Shown here piece by piece: positions 29,465 to 38,555 of a DNA stretch of 64,000 bases. Position 1 is the first letter of the stretch; each line of letters starts with the position of its first letter. Below the pieces are notes generated by a model, which was given only the letters and a program-made list of their open reading frames with translations, made no database searches and was not told the origin of the DNA. This DNA is from Erythrobacteraceae bacterium Alg239-R51 (GTDB lineage Bacteria; Pseudomonadota; Alphaproteobacteria; Sphingomonadales; Sphingomonadaceae): the NCBI GenBank assembly GCA_947331495.1, contig CAMZOI010000001.1, positions 806,001 through 870,000 on the forward strand, in the 5' to 3' direction. The translations under genes were made by a program, and so were the position numbers.

Positions 29465-31816
29465 TCAGAACTTCACTTCGCCGGTGATGAAGAAACGGCG
29501 CGGGTCACCGTAAAAGCCGGTAAGAGTGCCCTCGAGACCCAGTGTCGGGATGAAGGGCGCCGTTACGCCGTCTCCGGCGACGAAGTTGTACCCCGCGACG
29601 ATGTAGCGTTTGTCGAGCAAGTTCTTCGCATGGGCACCGATTGCGAAACGGTCGCTGTCATCGGTGTAGACGAGGCTCAGGTCCACGAGTGCATATCCGT
29701 CCTGGTCGAGAAAACGGTTCGAGACTTCGAACTGGTTCGTATCGGAACGCATGCTGACCGAACCTAGCAGATCGACGATGCCGCTCGCCACCGGAACGCC
29801 GAGATCGAAGCCCATATGTGCGGTAAATTCGGGCGTGTTCTGGAACGTGCGCTCGTCGGACACATCGACCCCATTCACGAAATACTCGTTGAAATCTGCA
29901 CTGATGTAGCCGAGCGCACCGTTGATCGAGAAACGGCTGCCGGGACCAGCGAAATCACGACCCGCCAAGGCGTTGAATTCGAATTCCAGACCGTCGATAT
30001 CCGCGCTCGCCGCATTGGTCGTAACACCGATAAAGGTGTCGAAAACGCCGTCACCATCGGTATCCAGACCTTGCGAGCCCGGAATCTGAATGTCCGTATA
30101 GTTGCCCTTGAACGCAGCAATCGCGAGGTTGAGCCGGTTGTCGAGCACGCTTGCCTTCCAGCCCAGTTCGTAGCTGTCGACTGTCTCGGGCGCGAAGCGC
30201 AGGAACTCGAACTCGTCGTCGAAATCGATATCGCCATCGCCGTCCAGGTCTGGCGCCTGGCTGGTCTGACCGCGCGGATCGAAACCACCGCCCTTGAACC
30301 CTTTCGAGTAGGTGAAGTAGATGTTGTGGTTACGCGTTGGCTTGAAGCTGATCGACGCGCGGGGTGTAAATTCCTCGAAAGTTTCGCTGCCTTCGAAATC
30401 GCTTGTCACCGCGAACGGGACGCCGGCACCATCGAAGAGGTCGGAGAACCCGCCAGCGAACGAGGTCCGTAACACACGGCTGGTGCGTTCATCTGATGTG
30501 TAGCGCCCACCGAGAGACAGACTGAGCTGATCGGTAATGTCGTAGGTGAAATCTCCGAAGACAGACCAGGTCTTGGTGCCGACATCGCCCAGCGTCTGCG
30601 CATTAAGGCCCGGGACGCCGATAAGGTCGCCTGTAGTGAACAGTGCGACATCAAACGCGGTGAAGGCACTGGCGTCGAGATAGTATGCCCCGAGCACGCC
30701 CGACAACCGGTTGCCTTCATAGAGCAACTGCAATTCTTGGCTGAACTGGTCGTTCTCGTAAATTGCAGGCACGTCGACGTCCGCTGCGGGCAGACTGTCG
30801 AAATCGATCGGGCTCGTCGACTGGTCTTCGCGATAGCCGGTAATCGACTTGAGGGTCAGAGTGTCGCTGACCTCATAGGCGATCGACAACCCTCCACCAT
30901 AGGCCTCGACCTCCTGGTCGGCGATATTCAAACCGGCGCGAGTGTCGAAAGGATCATCAAGCACCGGGGCACCGGTGAGAAGGCTTGGAATTAGGCGGGC
31001 ACCTTGGCGTGCCTCACTGTCGTCTTTAACGTAGTCACCCGACAGGCGGACAAAGAGCGGCCCGCTGTCGAACTCGACCGTGCCACGCGCGGCCCAGATG
31101 TCCTTGTTGTAGTTTTCCGTTCCAAGCGTGAGATTGTCGCCGAATCCGCCGCGCGAGAGGCGCGCGCCGCTTGCGCCGATGCGCAGATTATCACTGACCG
31201 GTGTCGAAGCGGACACGATCAGGTCAGCCTGATCGTAGGAGCCGTATGTTCCGCGCACCTTGACCCTCGTTTCGTCGGGAAGGCGGGCGGTAACGTATTT
31301 GATGGCGCCACCAATGGTGTTGCGGCCGTAGAGCGTTCCCTGAGGCCCACGCAAGATCTCGATCCGTTCGACATCGTAGACATCAAGGACGGCAGCCTGC
31401 GGGCGGTTGAGATAGACGTCATCCACATAGAGGCCGACACCGGCTTCGAACCCGGCGACCGGATCTTGCTGGCCAACCCCGCGAATGAAAGCCGTGAGCG
31501 TCGTATTCGTGCCGCGGCTGACCTCGAGGGTCAGGTTGGGAACTTCAGCCTGTATCTGGGTAAGATCCTGCGTGCCCCCACGGATCAGCTCCTCTCCCGA
31601 CAGCGCGGTAACGGAGATTGGGACATCGATTATCCGCTCCTCGCGCCGCCGAGCAGTGACGACGATGATCCCGTCATCGGCCGGATAGGCATCTTCGTTG
31701 AGGATCGTGTCCGAGTCGATATCCTGGCTGGACTGCGCCTGTGCAGGTGCCGCTGTCAAAGCTGCGACGGCGACGCCTGACAGAAGACTGGCGGTTGTAA
31801 TTTTGACTACGCTCAT
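29465..31816 (-). CDS. TonB-dependent outer-membrane receptor
   Basis: A 783-residue outer-membrane transporter. A signal peptide (cleavage near AAPAQAQS) is followed by a TonB-box-like GIIVVTARRREERIIDVPIS, a plug domain (about 60-170, with VERIEILRGPQGTLYGRNT and IGGAIKYVT) and a 22-strand-type barrel ending in the terminal aromatic GEVKF. The plug signature is that of sphingomonad receptors for catabolic substrates rather than classic siderophore receptors. Divergent from a TetR regulator with a palindrome between them that overlaps its predicted promoter, so repression by that regulator is likely. Confidence 0.94.
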   Translation of the reverse strand: MSVVKITTASLLSGVAVAALTAAPAQAQSSQDIDSDTILNEDAYPADDGIIVVTARRREERIIDVPISVTALSGEELIRGGTQDLTQIQAEVPNLTLEVSRGTNTTLTAFIRGVGQQDPVAGFEAGVGLYVDDVYLNRPQAAVLDVYDVERIEILRGPQGTLYGRNTIGGAIKYVTARLPDETRVKVRGTYGSYDQADLIVSASTPVSDNLRIGASGARLSRGGFGDNLTLGTENYNKDIWAARGTVEFDSGPLFVRLSGDYVKDDSEARQGARLIPSLLTGAPVLDDPFDTRAGLNIADQEVEAYGGGLSIAYEVSDTLTLKSITGYREDQSTSPIDFDSLPAADVDVPAIYENDQFSQELQLLYEGNRLSGVLGAYYLDASAFTAFDVALFTTGDLIGVPGLNAQTLGDVGTKTWSVFGDFTYDITDQLSLSLGGRYTSDERTSRVLRTSFAGGFSDLFDGAGVPFAVTSDFEGSETFEEFTPRASISFKPTRNHNIYFTYSKGFKGGGFDPRGQTSQAPDLDGDGDIDFDDEFEFLRFAPETVDSYELGWKASVLDNRLNLAIAAFKGNYTDIQIPGSQGLDTDGDGVFDTFIGVTTNAASADIDGLEFEFNALAGRDFAGPGSRFSINGALGYISADFNEYFVNGVDVSDERTFQNTPEFTAHMGFDLGVPVASGIVDLLGSVSMRSDTNQFEVSNRFLDQDGYALVDLSLVYTDDSDRFAIGAHAKNLLDKRYIVAGYNFVAGDGVTAPFIPTLGLEGTLTGFYGDPRRFFITGEVKF

Positions 31817-31853
31817 GATCGGCGAACTCCCTCCCGAATTGTCCTACCACGAA

Positions 31854-31882
31854 GCGATACTGAAACCTGAACCACCTTTCAA
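31854..31882 (-). promoter_or_regulatory. candidate promoter of the TonB receptor gene
   Basis: Minus-strand TTGAAA (31882-31877) and TATCGC (31859-31854) are separated by 17 bases. The -35 element lies inside the right half of the palindrome 31863-31886. Confidence 0.4.
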
Positions 31883-31886
31883 GTTT
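31863..31886. promoter_or_regulatory. palindrome, likely TetR-family operator
   Basis: AAACCTGAA and TTCAAGTTT are inverted copies with one mismatch, separated by six bases. The site is centred between the divergent TonB-receptor and TetR genes and overlaps the receptor's -35 box. Position and symmetry suggest the operator bound by the adjacent regulator. Confidence 0.5.
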
Positions 31887-31942
31887 ATTGTTGCAAGCGA
31901 GAAGGGCGATGGTAGGTTGCCCCCGGCTTGGGAGACGGGGCG

Positions 31943-32551
31943 ATGGGCGTATCACATACGGTTCCGGACAAAACGCCGCGTACAGAACGCGGTCGTAAGA
32001 CCTTGCGAAAGCTGCTCGATGCGGCGGCTGCAGAGTTCGCCGACCACGGTTTTCACGAAGCGTCGATAAGCACGATCACCCGTCGCGCGGGCGTCGCACT
32101 CGGTACGTTCTACACCTATTTCGATAGCAAGGACGCCATCTTCCGGGCGCTGGTGACCGATATGAGCGATTCTGTCGGTCACGCCGCCCGGCAGGCGATC
32201 GCGCCAGGAATGGACGCTCTGAAGGTCGAACGCGCGGCCCTGCAAGCGTTCTTGACCTTCGCGGCCGAGCACAAGGAGCTCTACCGGATCATCGACGAGG
32301 CCGAATTCGTCGATCCGGAAAGCTATCGCGCGCATTACGAACGGATCGCTCGGCGTATTGCCGAGCGGTTGAAAGAGGGCGGCGAAGCAGGACAGCTCCG
32401 CGGCGAATTGGGGGAGATCGAAGCGTGGGCCTTGATGGGGATGAACGTATTTCTCGGACTGCGCTTTGCGATATGGGCAACGGACGGTGATCCCGACGCC
32501 GAAGAAATCTCCGGTCGCGCCAACCTGTTCCTCGAACGAGGTCTCACCTGA
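31943..32551 (+). CDS. TetR/AcrR family transcriptional regulator
   Basis: A 202-residue DNA-binding repressor. The N-terminal HTH is standard (RGRKTLRKLLDAAAAEFADH ... SISTITRRAGVALGTFYTYF), followed by an all-helical ligand domain containing FLTFAAEHKELYRIIDEAEF, similar to regulators of fatty-acid or xenobiotic catabolism. The ATG at 31943 is preferred to an in-frame TTG 15 bases earlier; GGGAGACGGGG serves as Shine-Dalgarno. Probably autoregulated and controlling the divergent receptor gene through the intervening palindrome. Confidence 0.92.
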   Translation: MGVSHTVPDKTPRTERGRKTLRKLLDAAAAEFADHGFHEASISTITRRAGVALGTFYTYFDSKDAIFRALVTDMSDSVGHAARQAIAPGMDALKVERAALQAFLTFAAEHKELYRIIDEAEFVDPESYRAHYERIARRIAERLKEGGEAGQLRGELGEIEAWALMGMNVFLGLRFAIWATDGDPDAEEISGRANLFLERGLT

Positions 32552-32611
32552 ATCGTGTCATCTTGGAACTTCCAGCCAATTGTCCGGTTGGTTTTCCAAA
32601 GGAGATTTTAC

Positions 32612-32878
32612 ATGATCGGCAAGATTATCGGAGCATTCGTAGGCGATAAAATCGCGAAGCAGACCAAGGGCGTCAGCGGCCCGGCCGGTGCCGCCTTGGG
32701 CGTACTAGGCACGACGTTGATCCGTCGCTTGAGCATCCCTGCCATGGTTGCCCTCGGAGCCGGTGGATATCTGGCGAAAAAGTACATGGACAAGAACGAC
32801 GATACTCGACCGGCCGAAGGCCAGCCTCCGGTGACGCCGAGGACGGTGGGTACGTCCAACACATCCGCAGCAGCCTGA
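32612..32878 (+). CDS. small Gly/Ala-rich membrane-associated protein
   Basis: An 88-residue protein with an alternating Gly/Ala pattern (IGKIIGAFVGDKIAKQ, GPAGAALGVLGTT) and one hydrophobic stretch (about 43-60, IPAMVALGAGGYLAKK) before a charged, Pro/Thr-rich tail. An AAAGGAGATTTT Shine-Dalgarno supports the ATG. I do not recognise a named family; glycine-zipper-like membrane association is suggested by composition only. A strong terminator follows 28 bases after the stop. Confidence 0.7.
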   Translation: MIGKIIGAFVGDKIAKQTKGVSGPAGAALGVLGTTLIRRLSIPAMVALGAGGYLAKKYMDKNDDTRPAEGQPPVTPRTVGTSNTSAAA

Positions 32879-32905
32879 GGTTTTCAAGAACCGATGGGTT
32901 TGAAG

Positions 32906-32934
32906 GGCCCGCCGGAAGTTCCGGCGGGCCTTTT
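32906..32934 (+). terminator. intrinsic terminator
   Basis: Perfect 10-bp GC-rich stem GGCCCGCCGG / CCGGCGGGCC (32906-32915, 32921-32930) with a five-base loop, followed by TTTT. Ends the transcript of the 88-residue protein gene and possibly tetR. Confidence 0.92.
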
Positions 32935-33118
32935 CTGTGTGCTCGGAAAACTTCATCGGCGCTGCCGAGACTTGTCATGCTTGCCGCCCGCCCAGGTTTG
33001 CATGGCGATCAAGTCGCTTGATGAGTTGCGCCTTCGTCCGGGCGAGGTTTGTCGTACCTGGCGTGCTTTTGGAACTAGTGCGAGCTTCCGGTAACGGCCT
33101 TCATCCGCGAGGAGTGGC

Positions 33119-33448
33119 TTGCTTTCAACTCCGCTGACAAGGCGTATCGGCCCCCGCGTCACTTTGACTGATAGCAATTACCAGGGTGCGTATTTCGCCG
33201 TCCGCCCGGAAGATGCTCTTGCATCCGGAATTGCTGCGTATGATTCAAATGGCGGCGTGCAGGCTGTCGGCGCGACAGCAGGTTATCTGCGCCAATTGAC
33301 ACCACGCTGGGGCTTCTACAGTTACGCCAAATACGACCGCCTTGTAGGTGAACCGGCGGACTCGCCGTTGGTTGAACGCTTCGGCGAAGTCGATCAGTTC
33401 TCCGGTGGAGTTGCGCTAACTTATACGTTCGGAAAACAGGGCAGGTAA
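33119..33448 (+). pseudogene. C-terminal remnant of a MipA/OmpV family outer-membrane protein
   Basis: About 90 codons read as the end of a MipA/OmpV beta-barrel: YQGAYFAVRPEDALASGIAA, then TAGYLRQLTPRWGFYSYAKY and YDRLVGEPADSPLVE, ending in the aromatic strand GGVALTYTFGKQG. Full members are about 250-280 residues, so roughly two thirds are missing. The sequence between the preceding terminator and this frame (32935-33118) shows no MipA-like coding and no good start; the open frame begins with a TTG without Shine-Dalgarno. Best read as a 5'-deleted gene. A real short gene is unlikely because a barrel cannot form from this part. Confidence 0.75.
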
Positions 33449-33485
33449 CGAGACACAGGATGGAGGGACTCGAAAATAAAAGCTC

Positions 33486-35093
33486 ATGATCATCCTACGT
33501 ATCATTCTCGCCGCCTTTCTCATCTTCACGCTGCCTGTTTATTCGCCAACTGCCGAAGCGCAATCGCTGCCCATTTCAGAGCCGACTGCCGACGCGGATG
33601 ACCCCTTGGAAGATCCTTTGGGCAGGGAGACCCCGCGTTCCACCGTGACCGGACTGCTCCAGGCACTGGCCGATGGCGATTATAACCGTGCGGCCAATTA
33701 CTTTGCGGATCCGGACGTTGAGGTTGCGGTAGCAAAAGGCACCGAAAGCGCTCAAGCGGCCCTCGCTCGAAAACTTCAGCTTGCGCTTGACCGTGGCGGC
33801 ACGCTGAAGCCCTTTGCGGCCTTGTCGAATGATCCGGCCGGAACCTTGAATGACGGATTGCCCGCGAATTTGGAGCAGATCGGAAGCCTGGGCCAGGAAG
33901 AAGAAGCAACACCGATCCTGCTCGAGCAGGTCACGGTTGAGGATGGACAAAACCAATGGCGCATCGCTTCGCAAACCGCGCAGGCGATCACGGAGTTCGT
34001 CCCGCCAGAAGCGGTAGCCGAGGCGGAGGAGGCTGACGAAGTCTCAGTCGCGGGAGCACCATGGAGCGACTGGCTGTTGCTGATCGCCATAGCAATTGTG
34101 GCGTTCGTCTTCTTCCGGGTGGCGTCGGGATTGCTGCTCAAGCTCCTGCGAAAATTCGTTACCGATTATGAGGCAAATCCAGTCTACCGCTTCATCCACG
34201 CGGCCCTGCCACCGCTTTCACTTTATCTCGTTGTAGTGACATTTTACCTGGTTTCTTCCGATCTCCAGGTATCCATCGTCGCGCGGCAAACCCTGCTGCG
34301 CTATGCAGGAATAGTCGCATGGATCGCTCTTGCGTGGTTTGCCCTTCGGCTGATCGATGCGATTGCACGTGTGCTGACCGGCCGGATGCATCGTGCGGAA
34401 CGCCGTCAGGCAGCAACGATCGTCACGTTCATCCGCCGGGGTGCGAAGATAGCGCTGCTGGTCATCGCGTTTATCGCCGTACTCGATACGATCGGTCTCG
34501 ACGTTACGACTGGTATCGCCGCGCTGGGTATCGGCGGTCTGGCCCTTGCGCTCGGTGCGCAAAAGACGATCGAGAACCTCGTCGGATCGGTGACGCTGAT
34601 CGCCGATCGACCAGTACAGGTCGGTGATTTTGCAAAGATTGGCGATGTGATTGGAACTGTGGAAGATATCGGCATGCGTTCGACGCTCGTTCGCACCAAC
34701 AACCGCACATTGGTTTCGATCCCCAACGGCAATCTGGCGTCCGAGCGGATCGAGAATTACGCCGTGCGCGACCGGTTCCTGTTTCACCAGACGCTCGGCG
34801 TCACCTACGATACCACGGCCGATCAGATCGAGCGCTTGCTAACCGAATTGCGCGCCATTCTCCACGACGATGAAAACATCATCGACGAAGATGCGCGGGT
34901 TCGCTTTCATGCATTTGGTGACAGTTCGCTGCACATCGAATTCTTCCTCTACTTCCGCACCCGCTCCTTTCCTGAATCGCTCGAGATGCAGGAAGTATTG
35001 CTGTTTTCCATCATGCGAAAGCTGGACGAGCTTGGCATTGGCATCGCCTTTCCGACCCGCACGGTCATGCTGCGGGACGAGCGAGCGGATTGA
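33486..35093 (+). CDS. MscS-family mechanosensitive channel
   Basis: A 535-residue membrane protein. It begins with a signal peptide (IILAAFLIFTLPVYSPTAEA), a periplasmic region to about residue 190, then membrane helices (about 195-215, 240-262, 275-295, 325-345). The pore helix is the Gly/Ala-rich GIAALGIGGLALALGAQKTI, followed by the MscS beta domain (GSVTLIADRPVQVGDF, DIGMRSTLVRTNNRTLVSIP) and the alpha/beta cytoplasmic domain. Likely a tension-gated osmotic relief valve. It lies just downstream of the mipA remnant; a GGAGGG sequence is 15-20 bases ahead of the ATG. Confidence 0.92.
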   Translation: MIILRIILAAFLIFTLPVYSPTAEAQSLPISEPTADADDPLEDPLGRETPRSTVTGLLQALADGDYNRAANYFADPDVEVAVAKGTESAQAALARKLQLALDRGGTLKPFAALSNDPAGTLNDGLPANLEQIGSLGQEEEATPILLEQVTVEDGQNQWRIASQTAQAITEFVPPEAVAEAEEADEVSVAGAPWSDWLLLIAIAIVAFVFFRVASGLLLKLLRKFVTDYEANPVYRFIHAALPPLSLYLVVVTFYLVSSDLQVSIVARQTLLRYAGIVAWIALAWFALRLIDAIARVLTGRMHRAERRQAATIVTFIRRGAKIALLVIAFIAVLDTIGLDVTTGIAALGIGGLALALGAQKTIENLVGSVTLIADRPVQVGDFAKIGDVIGTVEDIGMRSTLVRTNNRTLVSIPNGNLASERIENYAVRDRFLFHQTLGVTYDTTADQIERLLTELRAILHDDENIIDEDARVRFHAFGDSSLHIEFFLYFRTRSFPESLEMQEVLLFSIMRKLDELGIGIAFPTRTVMLRDERAD

Positions 35094-35399
35094 CGGCGTC
35101 AGCGGAGTTGCTCGTATCCAGGGAAGGCGTCCAAGCACCCGCGCATGAGCAGTGTCGAACTGCTGCGCTATCGCATTGATTCTTTAGCAATGTTTTTTTG
35201 CTGCTTTGAAAAGCCGAGCGGTACATGGATCTGCAAAACAACATACAGCAAGCGCACCGCCGAATGTACTTCACCAGTTTTGCCGCCGGCAATCAGGTCA
35301 CGGTGGTGCGGAGGCGAATTCCTGGAGGGTGCGCCGAACAAGGTTGCCGGCGCAACCGATCTTCCCACCTATTCAATTAACGGTAAGTCATTAAGAAGA
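35094..35399. other. 306-base intergenic region beside tRNA-Val
   Basis: No convincing gene. A plus-strand frame (ATG 35225 to TAA 35380, 51 codons) begins MDLQNNIQQAHRRMYFTSFA and ends in a basic, Cys/Arg-rich stretch; only a weak GAGCGG precedes it and I recognise no family. Composition is lower in GC than the flanks, with a T-run (35190-35196). Position next to a tRNA gene is compatible with a decayed insertion, but no direct repeats of the tRNA 3' end were seen. Confidence 0.3.
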
Positions 35400-35474
35400 T
35401 GGTGGGCGCGGCAAGGATTGAACTTGCGACCCCACCCGTGTGAAGGGTGTGCTCTACCACTGAGCTACGCGCCC
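35400..35474 (-). tRNA. tRNA-Val (anticodon CAC)
   Basis: Minus-strand cloverleaf: acceptor GGGCGCG / CGCGCCC, D arm GCTCAGTGGTAGAGC, anticodon stem CACCC / GGGTG with loop TTCACAC giving anticodon CAC, and T arm GCAAGTTCAATCCTTGC. Discriminator A and an encoded CCA end the gene. Confidence 0.97.
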
Positions 35475-35545
35475 GTACCGATGCGTATCAAGCGCCGGAC
35501 AGGGGCGCGCCTTTACGCAGGGAATCGGTGTAAGGCAAGCATCCG

Positions 35546-37426
35546 CTAGCGCGCAAAAAGGGAAACCAGCGTCGAAAGCCAGCCATGCGAAAGCGTGGAG
35601 GGTTGCCTCCCGAGGCTTTGTGACGGACATTCAAGACAGTACGCCTGCGCGCCGCTACGGGACAGCAAACCGCCAAGCTCTGTCTCTACGCGCTCCAGAG
35701 CGTGGCGACGATCGCCGGCGATGAGCGCCACGATGTCGCGCCCCTGAGCGGCGTCGCTATCATCGACGAACAATTGACGCAGTAAGGTATCGTAGGTGGA
35801 ATCTTCGCTGCCGAGGTAACGGGCGTGCCATTCGTCATCGGCGAGATCGGCCTGTGCCGCCGCCCATGCGAGCGCTTCGGGTAAGCCGCCATATTCGTCA
35901 ACCAGATCGAGTTGCCGGGCCGTCCCCCCGTCCCAGACGCGGCCCTGGCCCAACCGGTCAGCCTGTGCACGCGTCAGGCCGCGGGCTTCTGATACGCGCG
36001 TGAGAAAATCTTCGTACCCATTTTCGATTACCGATTGCAGGATTGCATCCACTTCTGGCGTAAAGCCCGCGATCGGATCGGGTTGCCCGGACAATGGGGT
36101 GGTGCGCACGCCATCGCTCGTCACCCCAACGCTGGCAGCCGCTTCCTCGAACGTCGGAATGACCGCGAAAATGCCAATCGAACCGGTAATGGTTTCCGGT
36201 TCGGCGAATATCCGGTCCGCGGGTGTCGAGACCCAGTATCCGCCACTCGCGGCGACATTTGCCATCGATACGACGATCGGAATGTCGTTGGCCTTGTGGC
36301 GCAGGATCGCCTCGCGAATGACCTCGCTCGCCATGACCGATCCACCGGGTGAATCGACGCGTACGACAAGCGCAGCGAGTTCATCGTCGAGCGCGTCGTC
36401 GAGCAGGTCAGCAATACGATCACCGCCGGCGGTGCCCGGGCCTGCGTCACCGTCAACGATGTCGCCCGCCACGGTCACGACGCCGATCGTCTTGCCGGGA
36501 AGTGCGCGCGGATTGTCGGCGAGCCAGGCGGACAATTCAGTATGCGGATAGGGATTGGGGCCTTCCCCGAAATCGTCTTCGCCGACCAGTTCCACCACGC
36601 GCGCCTCGAAGTCGGTCCGCGAGCCAAGTTTGTCGACAAGTCCCGCCTGCAGTGCCGCCTGGGCGAGATCACCTTGTGTCGAAGCCACCCATTCGTCCGG
36701 GTCTCCGGTCACTCGATCGATATCGAACGAGGGGCGGGCGCGCTTGATATTTGCGCGGTACTCTTCCCACAACACATCATACAGCGCTTGCGCATTCTCG
36801 CGCGCAGGCGCGGACATGCCGGTATTGGTAAACGGTTCGACCGCGCTCTTGTATTCGCCGACCTTGTAGACACGCGCGTTTACGTTGAGCCGCTCGAGCA
36901 ATCCTGCAAAGTAGAGGCGTTCGCCGCCGGGTCCGGTCAGAACCGCACCGCCCAGCGGATTCACCCACACTTCGCTGCTGTGCGCGGCAAGCATCATCGC
37001 ATCGTCCGCATAGGCAGTGGCGTAAGTCAACACGGGTTTCTCAGCTGCGCGCACCCGATCGAGCGCTTCGCCGATATCCTGCATATGGACCTGACCGCCG
37101 CCCAAAAACCGGTCGAGATCGAGCACGACTGCGGTTATCCGATCGTCGCTGGCTGCTGCGTCAAGCGCATGGACGATATCGCGCACCTCATATTCCGCAA
37201 TCGGAGCCGAGCCCATGATGAGCGCCTCGAATGGATCGATCCGGCTTTTCTCTTCGACGATCACGCCGTTGAGATCGAGCAGCAAGGCACCATCGCGAAC
37301 CGCCGCAGGACTTGGTCGAGCGGTCAGGACCGCGAAGAGCAGCGAAAAGAACAGCAGCATGAAGACCAGCACCAAGCCATCCTTGATGCCGACCAGCAAC
37401 CGCCAGACCTTGCCCGCAAAGTGCAT
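35546..37426 (-). CDS. sppA: signal peptide peptidase SppA, 67K type
   Basis: Inner-membrane serine protease that degrades cleaved signal peptides. The 626-residue chain has one N-terminal membrane helix (about 14-36) and tandem protease-like domains. The Ser-Lys dyad is visible: Lys193 in KVGEYKSAVEPF of the first domain and Ser394 in SMANVAASGGYWV of the second; SPGGSVMASEVI is also typical. Length matches the E. coli-type duplicated enzyme rather than the short SppA. Divergent from pyrB. Confidence 0.94.
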   Translation of the reverse strand: MHFAGKVWRLLVGIKDGLVLVFMLLFFSLLFAVLTARPSPAAVRDGALLLDLNGVIVEEKSRIDPFEALIMGSAPIAEYEVRDIVHALDAAASDDRITAVVLDLDRFLGGGQVHMQDIGEALDRVRAAEKPVLTYATAYADDAMMLAAHSSEVWVNPLGGAVLTGPGGERLYFAGLLERLNVNARVYKVGEYKSAVEPFTNTGMSAPARENAQALYDVLWEEYRANIKRARPSFDIDRVTGDPDEWVASTQGDLAQAALQAGLVDKLGSRTDFEARVVELVGEDDFGEGPNPYPHTELSAWLADNPRALPGKTIGVVTVAGDIVDGDAGPGTAGGDRIADLLDDALDDELAALVVRVDSPGGSVMASEVIREAILRHKANDIPIVVSMANVAASGGYWVSTPADRIFAEPETITGSIGIFAVIPTFEEAAASVGVTSDGVRTTPLSGQPDPIAGFTPEVDAILQSVIENGYEDFLTRVSEARGLTRAQADRLGQGRVWDGGTARQLDLVDEYGGLPEALAWAAAQADLADDEWHARYLGSEDSTYDTLLRQLFVDDSDAAQGRDIVALIAGDRRHALERVETELGGLLSRSGAQAYCLECPSQSLGRQPSTLSHGWLSTLVSLFAR

Positions 37427-37529
37427 TGACCAAACCTCCTAATCGCTCGGCAGATAGGCGACCGGTCAGGCAGTTTCCAGCGATAAGCGCTTGAGCGGGA
37501 CATATGCCTCGACTAAAGGCATGGCTTTA

Positions 37530-38555
37530 ATGGCATCGATGCAAACTCAGCCCTCTGCGGCCCGCTATCCAGCGGGTGCGCTGGCCTTCCCGCACCGCGA
37601 CCTGATCGGCATTGGCCAGTTGCAGCGACACGAAATCCTGTTCCTGCTCGACGAAGCAGAGCAATGGGTCGTCTTGAACCGGCAGACGAACAAGCGAGAA
37701 GACCTGCTCGGTGGGCTGACCATCATCAATGCGTTCTTCGAAAATTCGACGCGCACGCTGCTGAGCTTCGAGATCGCAGGCAAGCGTTTGGGCGCAGATG
37801 TCGTCAACATGCACGCTGCGCAGTCCAGCGTGAAGAAGGGCGAGACGCTGATTGACACGGCGATCACCCTGAATGCGATGCGTGCCGATGCAATCGTCAT
37901 CCGCCACGGGTCGAGCGGAGCGACACAGCTGATCGCCGACAAGGTCGATTGCCCGGTGCTGAATGCTGGCGACGGCCAACACGAGCATCCGACGCAGGCG
38001 CTGCTCGACGCGCTCGCGTTGCGGCATTCGCTGCAAGAGCGGGGTGAGAAAGCGACCGATTTCACCGGTCTCAAGATCGTGATCTGCGGGGACATTAAGC
38101 ATAGCCGGGTCGCGCGTTCGAACCTGCTTTGCCTTCAGGCCCTTGGCGCCACCGTACGCTTGTGCGCACCGCCTGCCCTGATGCCGGATGGCATCGAAGC
38201 GATGGGCGCCGAGGTCTTCCACGATTTTGACAGAGCGCTTCAAGGTGCGGATGTCGTCATGATGCTGCGCCTGCAATCGGAGCGGATGAACGGTCAGTTC
38301 ATTCCTTCGGAACGCGAATATCACCACCTTTACGGACTGACGCGAAAGCGGTTCGAAAATGCAGCGGCCGATGCTCTGGTAATGCATCCGGGTCCCATGA
38401 ACCGCGGCGTTGAGATCGACAGCGAAGTGGCGGACATGATCGATCGTTCGATCATCACCCGCCAGGTCGAGATGGGCGTTGCGATCCGCATGGCCGCGCT
38501 GGACGTGCTGACGCGGCGTACGCGCGGTGTCGATGGCTGGGAAAACGCACGGTGA
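37530..38555 (+). CDS. pyrB: aspartate carbamoyltransferase catalytic subunit PyrB
   Basis: First committed step of pyrimidine synthesis: carbamoyl phosphate plus aspartate. The 341-residue protein contains the carbamoyl-phosphate loop [12 protein letters not shown] (Ser73-Thr-Arg-Thr), [34 protein letters not shown] and a C-terminal [12 protein letters not shown]. Three nearby ATGs are possible (37521, 37530, 37539); 37530 has AAAGG at suitable spacing. No pyrI regulatory subunit follows; instead the stop overlaps the start of a dihydroorotase-like gene, the arrangement where an inactive PyrC-like subunit stabilises PyrB. Confidence 0.95.
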   Translation: MASMQTQPSAARYPAGALAFPHRDLIGIGQLQRHEILFLLDEAEQWVVLNRQTNKREDLLGGLTIINAFFENSTRTLLSFEIAGKRLGADVVNMHAAQSSVKKGETLIDTAITLNAMRADAIVIRHGSSGATQLIADKVDCPVLNAGDGQHEHPTQALLDALALRHSLQERGEKATDFTGLKIVICGDIKHSRVARSNLLCLQALGATVRLCAPPALMPDGIEAMGAEVFHDFDRALQGADVVMMLRLQSERMNGQFIPSEREYHHLYGLTRKRFENAAADALVMHPGPMNRGVEIDSEVADMIDRSIITRQVEMGVAIRMAALDVLTRRTRGVDGWENAR

